NCBI GenBank assembly: GCA_039707465.1 | Contig: CM077658.1 | Coordinates: 15,442,074-15,506,073, forward strand | Direction: 5' to 3' | Length of the DNA stretch: 64,000 bases | Origin: Rhabdophis nuchalis | Lineage: Eukaryota > Chordata > Lepidosauria > Squamata > Natricidae | Shown here: piece after piece, positions 8,505 to 19,268 of the stretch | How positions within the stretch are numbered: position 1 is the stretch's first letter | Layout: every line of letters starts with the position of its first letter | The notes under the pieces: model-generated | The model's database searches: none | Told to the model about the DNA's origin: nothing | The model's input: only the letters and a program-made list of their open reading frames with translations | Translations under genes and position numbers: made by a program

Positions 8505-8713
8505 AGCACCAAAATTCCTAAATTAAGTTTGGGTCACGACCAAATCGGTTTGCAACCAAAGTTATGGAACGAATTATAGTTGTGGCCAGAGGTTCTACTG
8601 CGCTTCAGTCTCCAATTCTACATGTCCCTCAGCCAAACACAAACCAGATCTGATTTGACTTCACTTTGTAGATCAGCTGAGACCTGCTCGATGCTACCAT
8701 TTGGCTATGTGGG

Positions 8714-8870
8714 CAGTGGTGAAATTCAATTTGTTTTTACTACTGGTTCTATGGGTATGGCTTGGTGGGTATGGCAGGAGAAGGATATTGTAAAATCCCC
8801 ACTCTGGGGCCACTTTTCTACTCACAATTTCTGCTACCGGTTCTCCAGAACCTGCTGGATTTTACCCCTG
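8714..8870. mobile_element. hAT-like MITE
   Basis: CAGTGGTGAAATTCAA at one end and TGGATTTTACCCCTG at the other are inverted, and an internal CTACCGGTTCTCCAGAACC matches the element at 44609. No convincing 8-bp target duplication remains. Confidence 0.65.
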
Positions 8871-10164
8871 TGGGCAGGCCTCAATTCACAAGTCAACTTA
8901 AACTGTAAGAGAAAGAAAGAAGAGTAGAAACAGCCCACTTGGCTGCTGCCTGTTATGTTACTGAATGGCTGGTTGTTGTTTTTTCCCTGTAATGTGGGAA
9001 GAAAAAGAACTTTGAAAGTCAAGGAAGTAGTTCTCGCGTTGACCTTTCTGCAAGGGTACCCCACATTCTCTAGTTGTCAGCACATGTTTGTCTGGACTCA
9101 TCCGTCAATGTCATCCGTCATTCCTGTTCTGGTCCCATCAGTCCCATTATCAAGGATCAGGAGAGAGCAGAAGATGTAGCATGAAGGATCATTAAACCTC
9201 GGATTCCAGGTCCTGCAGGTAGACCAGGTGGCCTGTTGTTATTTATAATAAAGAAACAGCACAGCAGAACTGCCTTGACAGTGGCCCATGAGGCTCACCA
9301 AAAGGACCGGCTGAGGCATGTCACCGCTGAAGGACAGCTAAAAGTGGACTTCCTGCTTCTTCACACACCATAAGTAGAAGGATTTATTGAACATCTACTC
9401 GGCACATGGCTGGGAAGATTGATTAATTTAATTGCTAACACTTTGCTTAAGTAACAGTGGAATACTTAATGTCAGGCTTGAAGGATATTATAATAGGGTT
9501 GTTTTATACACCTTGTTTTCAGAATGATACAGTAATCGTTGATGTCTCTACGGGTCATAATTCTAGTGTCAGGGGTTCCAAACAGCATCCAAAAGTAAAT
9601 CAGAGTCCAAGGCAAAGTATTGCTCAAAGTTCCCATTGATGAAGAGAGCCATGTTGGCACATCTGGGGAAACCCGAATCTGAAAGCTTCCCGGTTTTCCC
9701 CACCCAGCTGAACATTCAAGATCCTGCCCTCACACCCACAAGTCTATCCCATGGTCCAATCTTCCACTCTGGCAGTTCCACTCATCCAGTTTTGGTCAGG
9801 TGCAGAGGTGCAAAGACAAAGGATGACCTTGGCTTTCTAGAAAGCATGTTGTTATAGCTACATCGCATCTCACTCCTACAATCCTTCCTACCATTTTCCC
9901 ACAATAGAAAATGCATAGTAGAATAATAGAAAATGTAGCAGGCCAAAGATCCAAACGAAAAATATGGCTGCAGGTCTGACATCTAACTGCAGAAAGAGTT
10001 AAAATTGTACTGGATTCCCACATTACGCCCTGGTTTATGGTTGAATTTAAAGGTGGTTTGTTGACTAAGCGAAGCACAGCCCGCAGAACAGGAAAGCCCA
10101 ATTTTTTGTTGGACAACTGATGATCGTAAAACACCACTGTGTTCAGTTTTTTGGTCACTACCAA
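8871..10164. other. no recognised gene
   Basis: The segment 9536-9812 has more balanced composition and looks like an old dispersed repeat, but I could not place it. Confidence 0.35.
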
Positions 10165-10500
10165 AGATGTTGAGACTTTGGGAAAAACATGCAGAAAAGA
10201 GCAACTTGGAGGATTAGTCCTGGAGGCAAAAACATAGGAAGAACGGTGGCAGGAATAGGGTATGGCTAGTCTAGAGAAAAGAAGGATTAGCGGGGACCTG
10301 ATAGCAGCCTTCTAATATTTGAGGGGCTGCCCCAAAGAAGAGGGGGTTCACCTCTTCTCCAAAGCACCAGAAGGCAGGACAAGAAGCAGTGGATGGACAC
10401 TAATCAAGGAGAGAAGCAACCTGGAACTAAGGATCAATTTCCTGACAGTGAGAATAATTAACCAGCTTGCCACCAGAAGTTGTGAGTTGCTCTATCACTA
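10165..10500 (+). mobile_element. CR1 LINE, ORF2 C-terminal fragment
   Basis: Frames encode YLRGCPKEEGVHLFSKAPEG and LIKERSNLELRINFLTVRII, the ending of CR1 ORF2. Preserved only in pieces and interrupted near 10490. Confidence 0.85.
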
Positions 10501-10589
10501 ACTCAATGTCTTGTTCCTTTTCTTTTTTCACCCCTTTTTTCCCTTTAGCAAGTCTGCTTTGGCTTCAGTCTGTAAAATGTAAGGAATTA

Positions 10590-10725
10590 ATATTAAGACG
10601 CTGAGCTTGTCCATCAGAAAGGTCAGCAGTTTGGTGGTTCGAATCCCTAGTATAGGTCTCCTGCATGAGCAGGGGGTTGGACTAGATGTTCCTTTCAACT
10701 CTGTTACTGTTATGCACTGTTATAG
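10590..10725 (+). mobile_element. tRNA-headed SINE with a CR1-derived tail
   Basis: The head GCTGAGCTTGTCCATCAG plus the B-box GGTTCGAATCC (10636-10646) match the Sauria SINE at 38483. After CCCTAG the sequence changes to GGGGTTGGACTAGATG and CAACTCTGTTA, the end of CR1. It should therefore depend on CR1 enzymes. Confidence 0.75.
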
Positions 10726-10834
10726 TGACTGTACACTACTTAGAATTTTACTGACTAGTCAAAGCAGTAGACTTGTAAACAAATACCTGCATCATATCCT
10801 GAGAATCCCAGCCCAAAGAGTGAAGTGGGGTGAT

Positions 10835-11367
10835 GTTGGCTGCCTGTGGCCTTTCGAGTGCGCTTCAAGATGTTGATGACCATCTTCAAAGCGCTCCATG
10901 GCTCGGGGCCTAGCTATATACAAGACCGCCTCCTGCCCCATACATCCCTTCGTCCGCTCCGCTCCCACAGAGAGGGTCTTCTCCAGGTGCCGTCAGCCGG
11001 GCAATGCCGGTTGGCGACACCCAGGGGAAGGGTCTTCTCTGTGGCGGGCCCGGCCCTCTGGAACGACCTACCCCCCAACCTACGCACTACCTCGGACCTC
11101 CGCCTCTTCCGCCAACGTCTTAAGACATTTTTATTCCAACAGGCTGGCCTAGTATAGCCCCCCGTTTCTGACTTTTTATGGATAAATTATAATTAGGCAG
11201 GGTTTTAAATGGGGTTTTTTTAGCACAGGTTTAAATAATTTAATATGTTTTTAACGATGTGCATTCTTTTTATTGTGGTTTTAATAATGTCTGTGCGCCG
11301 CCCTGGGCCCTAACAAGGAGAAGGGCGGGGTATAAATAAAATAAAATAAATAAATAAATAAATAAAT
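10835..11367 (+). mobile_element. L2 LINE, 5'-truncated 3' end
   Basis: A frame to 11157 encodes FRVRFKMLMTIFKALHGSG and ALWNDLPPNLRTTSDLRLFR, the C-terminal end of L2 ORF2. A 3' UTR follows with a GC-rich stem (CCGCCCT...AAGGGCGG) and an (AAAT)n tail. Confidence 0.88.
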
Positions 11368-11877
11368 GTTAGGTATTTTATTTATTTGTTTGTTTATATC
11401 CCACCCCTCTTTTCCCAACTCCCAGGCTTCGATTCCTTTCCCACCCTGTTCTTCTATCTTTTTTTTTTTTTTTTTTAGAATGGATCATTTTAAACCTGAC
11501 ATGCGCTTAGACATTCCAGTTTAGATAGGGGATCTTAAAATATTTGTCTTACTTTTTAAAAGTAATTTGCTTCCATGCGGCTTAAAGACTGCAAACGGTA
11601 AATGATACCGATGTACACAGTCATGTATTTTTTATTGTCAGAGATACTGTATGTAATGTGCTCCTAACAATGCTTAAATCAGTGTAGGTGGAGTGAGATT
11701 CAGCTCGGCTCCATTACTAATTTACAGCCCTTCAAAAGTAAAAAGCAGTGCCTGGAAATGAAAAGTCTTTGCATGCAACAGTCTGAAGATTGAGAGGAGG
11801 TCTCAGGTTGGTGGTATTCATACACGAGGGTGTGTGACAGAGAGCGAGATGAAGAAAGAGAGCGATGGAGATAGATA
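11368..11877. other. unique sequence
   Basis: A T17 run lies near 11460. Nothing else recognised. Confidence 0.4.
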
Positions 11878-11913
11878 CTGTAGATAGATGGATGGATAGG
11901 GAGAGGGAGAGAG

Positions 11914-11982
<69 letters not shown>

Positions 11983-12112
11983 GATAGATAGATAGGATAG
12001 AAAGGGATAGATAGAGAGATAGAGAGAGATAGAGAGAAGGGACAGAGGGGAGAGAGAGGGGGAAAGATGGAAGAGAGATAGATGGATATTGTATGTATGG
12101 GAATAGGGTTGG

Positions 12113-12178
<66 letters not shown>

Positions 12179-12295
12179 GATAGAAAGGGATAGATAGAGA
12201 GATAGAGAGAGATAGAGAGAAGGGACAGAGGGGAGAGAGAGGGGGAAAGATGGAAGAGAGATAGATGGATATTGTATGTATGGGAATAGGGTTGG

Positions 12296-12366
<71 letters not shown>

Positions 12367-12559
12367 GATGGATAGAGAGAGAATGGGAGAAAAAGGAGGA
12401 GAGATGGAAAGATGGAGATAGATGGAAATAGAAGGATGGATGGATAGGGATGAGGAGAGAAAGATGGGTGGGTAGGTGGGTAGGTAGGTAAATAGAGATA
12501 GAGAGATAGAGAGAGAGAAAGAAAGCAAGAGATGGAGATGGATAAATAGAGAAATGGAT
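11878..12559. repeat. GATA-rich array with a 183-bp tandem duplication
   Basis: Pure GATA runs at about 11913-11982, 12114-12180 and 12297-12366. Between them the non-GATA block from GGATAGAAAGGG to GGGTTGGAGATAG occurs twice (from 11995 and 12178), 183 bp apart and nearly identical. Degenerate GATG/GGTA/GAGA repeats flank it. Confidence 0.95.
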
Positions 12560-13239
12560 GGATGAATGGATAGGGATAGGGAGATGAGAGCGGGGGGGGG
12601 GGAGTGTGTGTGTGTATTCAGTGGTGGGGGAAGAGGTCCAAGCTCTTTAGAAATGGAAACTTCAACCCAACGTGATGTTAGCAGAGGGGACCCATGGACT
12701 AACTCCTTGGAAAGAAGCCTGTCTGTTCACAAATGCAACCATTCCACCATACATCTTCCTATGTCGGGTTCAGGTTGTCAAGGCCAAAGCCAGGTGCCTC
12801 TCCTGCTTGTATCCTTCTACATCAGTCATACTGTAAGGAGCAGACAATTAATTCTGGAGCAAAATTGAAAGTCAGAGGCAGAGTGTGAAAAGAACAGAAT
12901 GACAATAATAAAGTACCCCTGCTTCGCATTAATCTCCCTCACTTCAGGCCTGTCAGAGGCAGCCCGGCGGTGACTAATGCCAAGGTTTGCATACAGTGGT
13001 CACAGACACGAGTTGCCTGCTCCCTGTGCAGCATCTGTGCGGATCCGCTTTGTTGGGTTTTTGACTCCTGTGGAATCGCTGGGAAAACAGACCTGCTGGT
13101 CGTCGTCAGCTGGGCCAACTTCGGAGCATCCGTGGATCTCCTGATTGATGTTCCTGGGCCCCTTGGAAACGAGCGGCCATTCAAAGCAACAGAACCCCAA
13201 GTCACAGGCAGGGTCTAAACCCAATGCTCTGATTCTGCA
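12560..13239. other. unique sequence
   Basis: A G10 run with TG repeats lies near 12590-12615. A balanced-composition stretch at 12960-13220 is open on both strands for about 80 codons, with no recognised protein. Confidence 0.4.
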
Positions 13240-13922
13240 AGAGAAGCACTCGTCACCTCTCGACTCGACTACTGTAATGCTCTCTACATGGGGCTCCCCT
13301 TGAGGTGCACCCGAAAGCTGCAGCTAGTCCAGAACGCAGCCGCGCGGGTGATTACGGGAGCCCCCAGATGCTCCCACATAACACCGATCCTGCGCGAGCT
13401 GCACTGGCTTCCTGTGGTCTTTCGGGTGCGCTTCAAGGTCTTGACGACCATCTTTAAAGCGCTCCATGGCTCGGGGCCTAGTTATATGCGAGACCGCCTC
13501 CTGCCCCATACATCCCTCAGACCGATACGCTCCCACAGAGAGGGCCTCCTCAGGGTGCCGTCGGCTGGACAATGCCGACTGGCGACACCCAGGGGAAGAG
13601 CCTTCTCTGTGGCGGGCCCTGCCCTTTGGAACGACCTACCCCCTGAACTCCGCACCATCTCCGACCTCCGCCTCTTCCGCAAGTGTCTGAAGACACACCT
13701 ATTCCACCTAGCCGGCCTAGCGTAACCTCCATACTGATTATTAGATAGTTTTAAATTTGGGATTTTAATTCGGTTTTTAGCGCAGGGTTTATTTATTAGA
13801 ATAAGTATTTTAAATTTTGATATATTTTATATATTTTGTATCTATTTTAACATCCCTGTGCGCCGCCCTGGGTCCATTTGGAGAAGGGCGGGGTATAAAT
13901 TTAATAAATAAATAAATAAATA
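13240..13922 (+). mobile_element. L2 LINE 3' end with long ORF2 tail
   Basis: The frame 13288-13725 (145 aa) encodes LQLVQNAAARVITGA, LHWLPVVFRVRFK and ALWNDLPPELR, typical of the end of L2 ORF2. The 3' UTR has the CGCCCTGGGTCC/GGAGAAGGGCG stem and an (AAAT)n tail. 5'-truncated, yet open throughout. Confidence 0.92.
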
Positions 13923-13937
13923 GAAGTCAACAGGAGA

Positions 13938-14077
13938 GCAATAGCAATAGCACAGTGCTTTTAAAGCCCTCTCTAAGTGGTTTTTTTAGAGTCAGCCTCT
14001 TGCCCCAACAATCTGGGTCTTCATTTTACCCACCTTGGAAAGATGGAAGGCTGAGTCAATCTTGAGCCTAGTGAAAT
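13938..14077 (-). mobile_element. tRNA-type SINE (GCAATA tail), truncated
   Basis: GCAATAGCAATAGCAC then AAGCCCTCTCTAAG and CCTCATTTTACCCACC-like text, as at 14579 and 35124. The tRNA-like head is missing. Confidence 0.65.
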
Positions 14078-14162
14078 ATTATATTTCAGCTGAGTCCCAT
14101 CATTTTTTTACATGAGGGTAGAAAAACTACATGAAACTATTTGGAACTCTGCAAAACTGCAA

Positions 14163-14540
14163 TATTTATTTATTTTTTATTTTATTTTATTCGATTTGTA
14201 AACCGCACCAATCTCCGTCGAGACAGACTCTGGGCAGTGCACAGGACATTAAAAACTACAATAATAAATAACAAAAATACGAAAGTTAAAAAGAAATTAA
14301 ATAATAAATCTGTGCTAAAATTCTAATTTAGCTGAGGCTCTATCATTCCTAAATTTAAATTCTATGCCAGTCCAGCTTGCTGAAAAAGATGTGTCTTAAG
14401 TGAGCGGCGGAAGAGGGGAAGGTCGGTGATAATACGAAGTTCGGGGGGGAGGTCATTCCAGAGGGCAGGCCCTGCCACAGAGAAGGCCCTACTCCTGGGC
14501 GTCGCCAGCCGGCATTGACCGGCAGTCGGCACCCTGAGGA
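14163..14540 (-). mobile_element. L2 LINE fragment
   Basis: Antisense ORF2 end (AFSVAGPALWNDLPPELR) with a T-rich 3' tail at the left. Truncated at 14540 inside the VPTAGQCRLATPR region. Confidence 0.85.
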
Positions 14541-14578
14541 TATTTGATGATATATGTATTATTTGGCCAACATACAAT

Positions 14579-14778
14579 TGCAATGGCACTTAGACTTATA
14601 TACCGCTTCACAGTGCCTTTACAGCCCTCTCTAAGCAGTTTTTTAGAGTCATCATATTGCCCCCAAAAATTTGGGTCCTCATTTTACCGACCTTGGAAGG
14701 ATGGAAGTCTGAGGCAACCTTGAGCCTGGTGAGAGTCGACCTGCCAAACTGCAGGCAGCAGGCAGTCAGCAGGTTGGC
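14579..14778 (-). mobile_element. tRNA-type SINE (GCAATA tail)
   Basis: GCAATGGCACTTAGACTTATATACCGC through CCTCATTTTACCGACC and CAGGCAGTCAGCAGG. It resembles 35124-35360 but lacks the tRNA head. Confidence 0.65.
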
Positions 14779-14902
14779 CCCAGGAGTGGGAAGGGAATGG
14801 AGATTTTGCAATATCTTCCTCCCAGGAGTGGGGTGGGAATGGAGATTTTGCAGTATCCTTCCCCACAGAACCGGGAGTAAAAAAAATTGAATTTCACCAC
14901 TG
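14779..14902. mobile_element. hAT-like end, truncated
   Basis: Right end CACAGAACCGGGAGTAAAA...TTGAATTTCACCACTG matches the terminal repeat of the element at 44609. An internal 46-bp block (CCAGGAGTGGG...GATTTTGCA) is duplicated in tandem. Confidence 0.6.
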
Positions 14903-14944
14903 ACCCTCAGGTATCATACCATTTATGCATTGATATGTATAAAC

Positions 14945-15079
14945 CAGGGGTCTCCAACCTTTGCAACTTTAAGTCTGAAGGACTTCAGCTCCCAGAATTC
15001 TCCAGCCAGCTTTGCTGGCTGGAGAATTCTGAGAGCTGAAGTCCTTCAGACTTAAAGTTGCAAAGGTTGGAGACCCCTG
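14945..15079. mobile_element. palindromic hAT MITE
   Basis: CAGGGGTCTCCAACC...GGTTGGAGACCCCTG with near-perfect 66-bp arms around a 3-bp centre. The 8-bp target duplication GTATAAAC is perfect (14937-14944 and 15080-15087). A transcript would fold into one long hairpin. Confidence 0.93.
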
Positions 15080-15087
15080 GTATAAAC

Positions 15088-15830
15088 AATATAAAATAAA
15101 ATTAAAAACTTGATCTAAAAAAAATCAGTTGTAACTCAAAAGAGTGGAAAGATAGTCAGGGTTCCTTGGCGAATTTGGAAATGGACCTCAGAACTTGGTG
15201 GCACTTCAAACAAAACCCAGTAGCCAAGAGTAGTGAAATCTAAACAAAATTCCCCTGCCTCTCCAGCTTCAAGGCTCTCTCTCCATTGTTCAGATTGCGA
15301 AAGTCACCCTCCAACTCATTCCTGCCTGTGAAGTCCCAAGCAGACTAAGAGGTTTGGGGTTTGCGTGTGTGCATTTGACATTTTTTTAATTTCTGTACAA
15401 GGGGTGGGAGAAAGATTCGTCTGTAGATGAACCCTTATTGCAAGGGTACCCTGTCTTCCCTCCTCTGTTTTGTTTATGGGATAGATGCAGATTATGGAGC
15501 AGAGAGAGGCGGCTTTTTTTAGAGCTGTATGTCTAGTGAGTTCTATTATACCCCTGGGAGAGTTTGGATGGTTTCATCTTGTATTAAGCTAGTAAGGAAA
15601 CATGCATTAGCAACTGTATTACACCAGGATATAAGCCTATTTAGTATTTTATAGCCCTGCTACCCTCCAGGGAAGAAAGCTTGGTTTAGGCGCATGTTGA
15701 TCCCTTATTGTCAAATCTTTCTCCAAAAGAAGAGAGCTGTTTTGTCTCTGAAGTGGCCGATTTCTTATTTCAAATTCTTTGCATAGGATTTTATTGGTGA
15801 TATGGGTTTGAACCTTGTGCTTTTGATATG
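15088..15830. other. unique sequence
   Basis: No feature recognised. Confidence 0.4.
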
Positions 15831-15838
15831 GCCTATAG

Positions 15839-16213
15839 CAGTGATGGCTAACCTTTTTTGGCTCGCGTGGCAAAAGTGGGGGGAGCGCAGGGGGCGTCGT
15901 GCGTGGGCATGCCACAACCATAATGCTATGTGCATGACCCCCTGCTTTTGGCGTGCTTTTTTTGCCCTCCCCAGGCTCCAGAGGCTTTCTAGGAGAATGG
16001 GGAGGGTGAAAACAGCCTCCCCTCCCCACCTCCAGAGCCTTCAGGAGCTTCTCTGAAGCCTCCAGAGGGCGAAAAATGACCTCAAAAGAAGGCTTAAATC
16101 AGCTGGCCGGCACACACATGCGCACTGGAGCTGACAGGGCAACGCCTCGCGTGCCCTAAGAAATGGTTCCGCGTGCCACCTGTGGCACCCGTGCCATAGG
16201 TTCGTCATCACTG
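15839..16213. mobile_element. non-autonomous hAT element, 375 bp
   Basis: Ends CAGTGATGGCTAACCTTTT and GGTTCGTCATCACTG are inverted. The 8-bp duplication GCCTATAG is perfect (15831-15838 and 16214-16221). GC-rich inside; no transposase. Confidence 0.93.
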
Positions 16214-16221
16214 GCCTATAG

Positions 16222-17057
16222 GCTAATCGATAAAGCTATAATCTGAGTGGGGGAGGAAGAAGAATCTGTGGGGTCTTTGATGTTCCCTGAACTTGGTTGC
16301 TTTTTTGCAGGCATTTCATGACCCAACTAGGTAACCTCATCAGTGCTAGTCACTAGTCGTGATGGTGTTACGTAGCTTGGGTAACGAAACATCTGAAAAG
16401 AAAATATGTAAGCTGAGAGAGAACCAAGGACTCTCTCATTTCAACTACAATTTCAGCTGCAAATATTTCTCCTTCATTTTCTGGAAGTGTCTGTGTTTGG
16501 TCTTCTTAAATATTTGCTTTTCTGGATCCTATTTTGCTTCATTTCCTAGTTTTGCAGGGTATTTTTCTGTTAGGCTTATCAACTATTGCTGAAACACAAT
16601 CTTTTTCATAATCCATATGCAGCTTGGCTGACACAGCATCTCCATTCATTTTTTTTTGTTTAAATGCCTGTTTCGTTTTGGATTTTTCCAAGTGTTTGTT
16701 GCTGGGTCTTTGCTTTCCCTGCCCTCTCCTGGAATCTGAATAAAACAGGTGCCTAAAGATGTAGTAGATCCAGTATTTTATGAGAAGAGCGAAGAGTTAG
16801 GGAGCTGTCAATGGAATTATTATTGTTGAAAAGTTTTGAATAAATCATGGCTACTTAAACAGTGCATCCTTAGCTGACCTAGATGTGATAGATTTAATTA
16901 TGTCAGCCCTGAGTACTCTTAAGTACTTTGTGTTATTCTCATTTAGATGTTATGCTTGGGGAAAGTTAAAGGGAAATTTTTTCTTTCGGTCCATCTGGGA
17001 TATGTGCTGTGACAGGGGCATCTCTCATCCTTATTCCAACAATGGACAATTGGTGAT
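16222..17057. other. unique AT-rich sequence
   Basis: No feature recognised. Confidence 0.4.
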
Positions 17058-17570
17058 AATAATAATAAAGTTGAATTTATTAACCGCTCCCTCTCCCCAC
17101 AGGGACTCGGGGCGGTGCACAGGGAGAATAAAAACAATAAATATACAAAATACATACAATTTAAAACAGATTAAACTAATTCCTGTGCTAAAATCCCTTT
17201 AACTAAAAATCCCCACTAAATATAAATAAACATTAAAAAACCCATAGAGAGAGAGACTACCCTAGGCCGGCCAGGCGGAAAAGATGAGTCTTCAATTTCA
17301 GGCGGAAGGAGCGGAGGTCCGTGGTCGTTCTAATATCGGGGGGAAGGTCGTTCCAGAGGGTCGGGCCCACCACAGAGAGAGCCCTTCCCCTGGGTGTCGC
17401 CCGCTGACAATGTCTAGTGGACGGCACCCGGAGAAGTCCCTCTCTGTGGGAGCGAATCAGCCGTGAGGATGTGTGAGGCAGGATCCGATCCCGCAGGTAG
17501 CTAGGTCCCGAGCCATGGAGCGCTTTAAAGATGATAACTAACACCTTGAAGCGCACCCGGAAGACGACAA
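17058..17570 (-). mobile_element. L2 LINE fragment
   Basis: Antisense ORF2 tail: FRVRFKVLVIIFKALHGSG and GPTLWNDLPPDIRTTTDLRSFR over about 100 codons. The 3' UTR at the left has ATAATA and the GGGACTCGGGGCGG stem. Confidence 0.88.
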
Positions 17571-17632
17571 CTTTTGATGCTCCCAAAAGTTGCTAAGCTA
17601 CAATTCCTAGCATCTCTCACTCCATTGGGACT

Positions 17633-17706
17633 GTGTTGTGGTCCGCTGGCGGCCTGTGGAGCTGGTAGCAGAGATGGACAGTCAGGAGGTTGGGGAGGAG
17701 TCAAAA
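17633..17706 (+). repeat. LTR-A start fragment
   Basis: TGTTGTGGTCCGCTGGCGGC...GGAGGTTGGGGAGGAG matches 437-510. Cut off by the CR1-L3 tail that follows. Confidence 0.6.
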
Positions 17707-17711
17707 AGTGG

Positions 17712-18145
17712 GCTGTGTAAATATCTACAGACACTTCCCATCCTGCACATACATTGTAAAGGAGGCTATAGGGCACTGCACACCAGAACAACTAGACACA
17801 AGGGCAGTTTTCCCCCCCAAATGCCATCACTCTGCTAAACAACTAATTCCCACACCACCAACAAATTATTTACTAAGACTGTATTACTATTCTTCTTCTC
17901 ATCCTTCTTAGTACCTATCTCTTCCCACTTATGACTATAACCGTTGCTTGTATCTTTACATTTTATATTGTTTTATTTGTTTCCTTCTATAAGTTGATTG
18001 CTTATTAGTTACCTATGACTATCACTAAGTGTTGTATCTTATGATTCTTGATGAATATATTTTCTGTTTTCTTTATGTACACTGAGAACATCTGCACCAA
18101 AGGCAAATTCTTTGTGTGTCCAATCACACTTGGCCAATAAAGAAT
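17712..18145 (+). mobile_element. CR1-L3 (snake-type) LINE 3' UTR
   Basis: TGTACACTGAGAACATCTGC, TTGTGTGTCCAATCACACTT and GGCCAATAAAGAATTC form the characteristic snake CR1-L3 3' end. Non-coding and 5'-truncated. It leads straight into the next microsatellite. Confidence 0.85.
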
Positions 18146-18230
18146 TCTACTCTACTCTACTCTACTCTACTCTACTCTACTCTACTCTACTCTACTCTAC
18201 TCTACTCTACTCTACTCTACTCTACTCTAT
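18146..18230 (+). repeat. (TCTAC)17 microsatellite seeded by CR1-L3
   Basis: Seventeen tandem TCTAC units, the last TCTAT, begin at the LINE end. Seeding of pentamer repeats by CR1-L3 tails is an established trait of snake genomes; TCTAC is a variant of the common TCTAT. Confidence 0.97.
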
Positions 18231-18875
18231 TTTGAACTCTGTCCTGGTTCCTGACTTCTTGTCCCAGGCAGGATTTCAACTAGCAGGACGAGCAATTTTG
18301 AAATAATTTTGTTGACAATATAGAAACTAAATCAAAGCGCTGATCTTTTACTTTTATGGCCATAAATAAGTTGCAACATCCCTATCTGGAAAAATAATTC
18401 TTCCAGCAGCCCTTCCTTTGAAGATTTTACGAGAATGTGTTTCTCCTGGGCTTCTTTTACTACTGGTAGAAGATAGCAATTAAGGGAAAGGAATTTCTCA
18501 GTAGTGATTGGTGGAATGTCCTCCCTATGTTACAATTTCTTGACATTGGAGAAAAGCTTTTCAACTATTTAGGGTGTTGTTAAAAAAAGATTTTCCTATA
18601 GTACCAGAATGAGAGGAAATAAAATTAACTGTACGTAGCCGAAAAGGGAAAATTTGATCTAGAATGTGATGACAAGATTCCTCATCCTTCCTCTTAAGCT
18701 CTCAATTCCTTCTCAAATGTGGAGTGAGGAAGCCATATTGCTCCAACTCAACTGATTAAAATGGATTTTGCGCATTCTATTCAAAACAAGGTTATTGGCC
18801 TCCACATGCTGCAAGGTGAAGGACCAAGTGAAGCATCAAGGGACAGCACACCTTTATTGTCCATCCAGGTGTGGG
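18231..18875. other. unique sequence
   Basis: No feature recognised. Confidence 0.4.
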
Positions 18876-19045
18876 AGTTGTTCAGTTGTTAAGTCATGCC
18901 CGACTCTTCAGACCTCATGCACCATCAGGCCTCCAACTTCTCCTGGAAACTCTCCATGGATTTGCCCAAATTCATGTTCATTGTACTGATGACAGTCTCA
19001 TCCTCTCCTGTCCTCTTCTCCTTTTGCCTGCAATCTTTCCCATCA
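18876..19045 (-). mobile_element. BovB LINE fragment
   Basis: GTTGTTCAGTTGTTAAGTCATG and CCCGACTCTTCAGACC resemble the BovB 3' end at 48512. Diverged, and adjoining LTR-A. Confidence 0.55.
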
Positions 19046-19049
19046 TCTG

Positions 19050-19268
19050 GGTCTTTTCCAGTGAGCTTCAGCTGTTCCTCTGCCTCACTGCTGTCTACCT
19101 GATCACTGCCAGACAGCCTTGGTCCCATCTCTGCTTCTGACACAGAGCCTTCGTCCGAGCCTTCCCCAGCCTCCAGGACTGGCCCATGCTCCTGCCCGAC
19201 CGCCTCACTGTCCGACTCTGCTGCCAGCTCTTCTGGCCACTGGGGGCCAACAACAATGTCCTGGTATT
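19050..19268 (-). repeat. LTR-A copy
   Basis: On the minus strand an open frame reads WPEELAAESDSEAVGQEHGP, then EAGEGSDEGSVSEAEMGP, the same acidic frame as at 437 and 25690. The end GGCCAACAACA corresponds to the LTR-A start. Confidence 0.7.

Larger units (their letters stand above)
7611..8600. mobile_element. Tigger-like DNA element hosting two later insertions
   Basis: Left end AGTAGAACCTCTGGTCA (7613 on) and right end GGCCAGAGGTTCTACTG form about 17-bp terminal inverted repeats with two mismatches. TA precedes the left end; no TA follows the right end. Without the solo LTR (7782-8032) and the L1 (8085-8504 plus one target copy) the element would be near 300 bp, a non-autonomous size. 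Family assignment is from the style of the ends only. Confidence 0.55.

Noticed and set aside
9536..9812. Possible second type of LTR
   Set aside because: I could not find terminal TG/CA with a duplication or another copy in the window.
11818..12528. 236-aa IYLS-rich frame
   Set aside because: Translation of GATA repeats. The same applies to 21705-22495, 36835-37327 and 52144-52634.
12960..13224. Host exon with overlapping frames on both strands
   Set aside because: No splice-site, domain or repeat support; balanced base composition alone explains the open frames.
13288..13725. 145-aa frame, and its twin at 46210-46647, as host genes
   Set aside because: Both are the C-terminal end of L2 ORF2 with L2 3' UTRs.
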